Part shown: in pieces, positions 62,956 to 64,000 of the stretch
Layout: each line of letters begins with the position of its first letter
How positions within the stretch are numbered: the stretch's first letter is position 1
DNA from: Cryoendolithus antarcticus
Taxonomy: Eukaryota > Ascomycota > Dothideomycetes > Cladosporiales > Cladosporiaceae
Assembly (NCBI GenBank): GCA_002077065.1
Contig: NAJO01000001.1
Span: 1,240,001-1,304,000 of the forward strand
Reading direction: 5' to 3'
Length of the DNA: 64,000 nucleotides
The notes under the pieces: generated by a model
The model's database searches: none
Seen by the model: the letters and a program-made list of their open reading frames with translations, nothing else
Told to the model about the DNA's origin: nothing
Program-made: the position numbers and the translations under genes

Positions 62956-63662
62956 TTACGAGCCAGAATATTCGAGTAGGTCAGCGTAATAGCATCGCGC
63001 CTTATGTGCTCCGAGGTGTCCAACTCCAAGACCGGCTTCATATGCCTCGGCGCGCTGCTGCTCGAGTCTGGCTCGTTGCGCATGATGACCTCCGTCTTTG
63101 TGCAGCAGGTAGAGCTGCATGGTCGCACAAGCGTCCTCGACTGGACTGTGCACGCCCGTCTGTATGCTCTGGCCAAGGTAGTCGGCGAAGCAGTCGGCGA
63201 GTCTAGGCGGGTGGCGCAAGCCCATCGGACCATGATACAAGCTCTGCGTGTCGACCATCGTGGAGTCGACGAAAGCATCCTGCTCGATACGGAAGCTGTT
63301 CATGTCGCCCTGAGCAGCGTGCATGACGACAGCGCGGCCCTCAAAGATCCTTTGGCAATTCCGCTCAACAATGGCGGCCGGAACAGCGCCGTTCTTGCTC
63401 TTGAGGTCGTTCCATATGACGCCGAAGCGCTTTGGGTTCATCTCCTTCCTGGCACCGGCTTCTCTCCTGTACGCGGCGTAGACGTCGTAGAGGGTATTAG
63501 GTTTTCATCGACCAAGGCAATGCGACCGATGCGTTGAGTCCACTTCGCGGCACCAGGATATAGCACGCGCTGGAACTCGACATCGACGGCGACTGTGTTG
63601 CAGCGGCGGATGAGATCCCAGCGTGGGTATGTCTGTGTTGCTCGGCAAACGTATGGAGCCAT
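62956..63662 (-). pseudogene. DEDDh 3'-5' exonuclease-like gene with a frameshift
   Basis: All four exonuclease motifs are visible on the minus strand: Exo I AVDVEFQ (D and E), Exo II VMHAAQGDMNSF (D), and Exo III HSPVEDACATMQLYL (H and D five residues later), as in the Rex4/ISG20 RNA exonuclease group. The first block (MAPYVCRATQTYPRW to RIALVDEN) and the second (TLYDVYAAYRREAG to the stop at 62956) are in different frames; the shift lies near 63490-63505 and looks like one lost base. I find no GT-AG intron to bridge it. It is either a frameshifted gene or a sequence error. If intact it would be about 235 residues. Substrate unknown. Confidence 0.5.
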
Positions 63663-64000
63663 AATTTGATAAGCTAGTGTCGAATATTCGATGGTTTATA
63701 GCTTTCCAATGATCAGAAGACTAGAAGGGATCGGTCCGGATGGAGGCAGTCGATGGTGGATGGGTTCGAGATGAGATCCGGTAGAGGCGGTAGGGTCGTT
63801 GAGTGTCAGAGGAGGAGCCAGAAGGCCGAGTTCCTTTTACGCCAATCGGTATCTCCATTGACGATCGACACAGCATTAAAGCGGCTCTGCACGTCCCGAC
63901 ACAAGAAGCTCTCGCGATGCATTCAAAGATTTTGCCAAAGTCGCTCTGTAAGTATATACCGGCGCTGGAAAGTGCCGCATCATGGGCTGACACGCGCATC
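63663..64000. other. window edge, nothing recognised
   Basis: About 340 bp upstream of the exonuclease-like gene. An open minus-strand frame reaches the window edge but shows no domain. Confidence 0.35.

Noticed and set aside
62739..63278. 179-residue minus-strand frame overlapping the exonuclease
   Set aside because: It is a different frame of the same DNA that carries the exonuclease motifs.
1..64000. Secondary-metabolite cluster, transposon, CRISPR or mitochondrial origin
   Set aside because: No PKS, NRPS, terpene or P450 gene, no transposase or reverse-transcriptase motifs, no repeat arrays, and a nuclear gene style with spliceosomal introns throughout.

Overview
The window is nuclear DNA of a filamentous ascomycete (Pezizomycotina). 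I favour a dothideomycete, but only from general gene style. The evidence is short introns of 45-61 nt (one possible exception) with GTATGT- or GTAAGT-like donors, CTGAC or CTAAC branch sites and CAG/TAG acceptors, and families such as a HET-domain gene, a CCG-8/Opi1-type regulator, RTT109, URC4 and a PDR-type ABC transporter. Nothing bacterial, viral or transposon-like was recognised, and no tRNA or rRNA gene was found by eye. An assembly gap of 271 N lies at 36586-36856.

Layout. 0-12.5 kb: auxilin-like J protein, secreted RNase T2, a C2H2 finger protein, an ELO fatty acid elongase, an F-box-like protein, a charged SR-like protein, and an unnamed nuclear protein with a KEN box. 13.4-15.1 kb: a HET-domain gene broken by two in-frame stops. 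15.4-25 kb: MCM5 and VPS54 diverge from a shared promoter, followed by the TRK potassium transporter and a decayed copy of the MCM5 C-terminus. 26-29.3 kb: a broken fungal transcription-factor-domain gene and a 2 kb gene desert. 29.3-43.5 kb: a possible tubby/LURP-one-like protein, a DUF1115 protein, PWP2, septin CDC12, WDR83/MORG1 (interrupted by the gap), an acidic unknown protein, an F-box/LRR-like protein and a CCG-8/Opi1-type regulator. 44.6-52 kb: an intact eight-exon PDR-type ABC transporter and a broken allantoate-permease-type MFS transporter. 52.4-64 kb: a Q/P-rich coiled-coil protein, UBC7, URC4, mitochondrial ribosomal protein mL57, RTT109, and a DEDDh exonuclease gene with a frameshift.

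How the genes relate. Most are unlinked housekeeping functions: replication and chromatin (MCM5, RTT109), ribosome biogenesis (PWP2), membrane traffic (auxilin, VPS54), ERAD (UBC7), cytokinesis (CDC12), lipids (ELO, Opi1-type regulator) and ion transport (TRK). I see no biosynthetic cluster or operon-like system. The notable large-scale pattern is that several accessory genes (HET, transcription factor, MFS, exonuclease) are disrupted while neighbouring housekeeping genes are intact. The most useful leads are the KEN-box protein, the MCM5 relic, the ACGCG elements near replication-linked genes, the repeated basic motif in the Q/P-rich protein, and the open reading frame after the URC4 stop. 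Splice sites were assigned by eye from reading-frame continuity and recalled family conservation; no alignment or transcript data were available.
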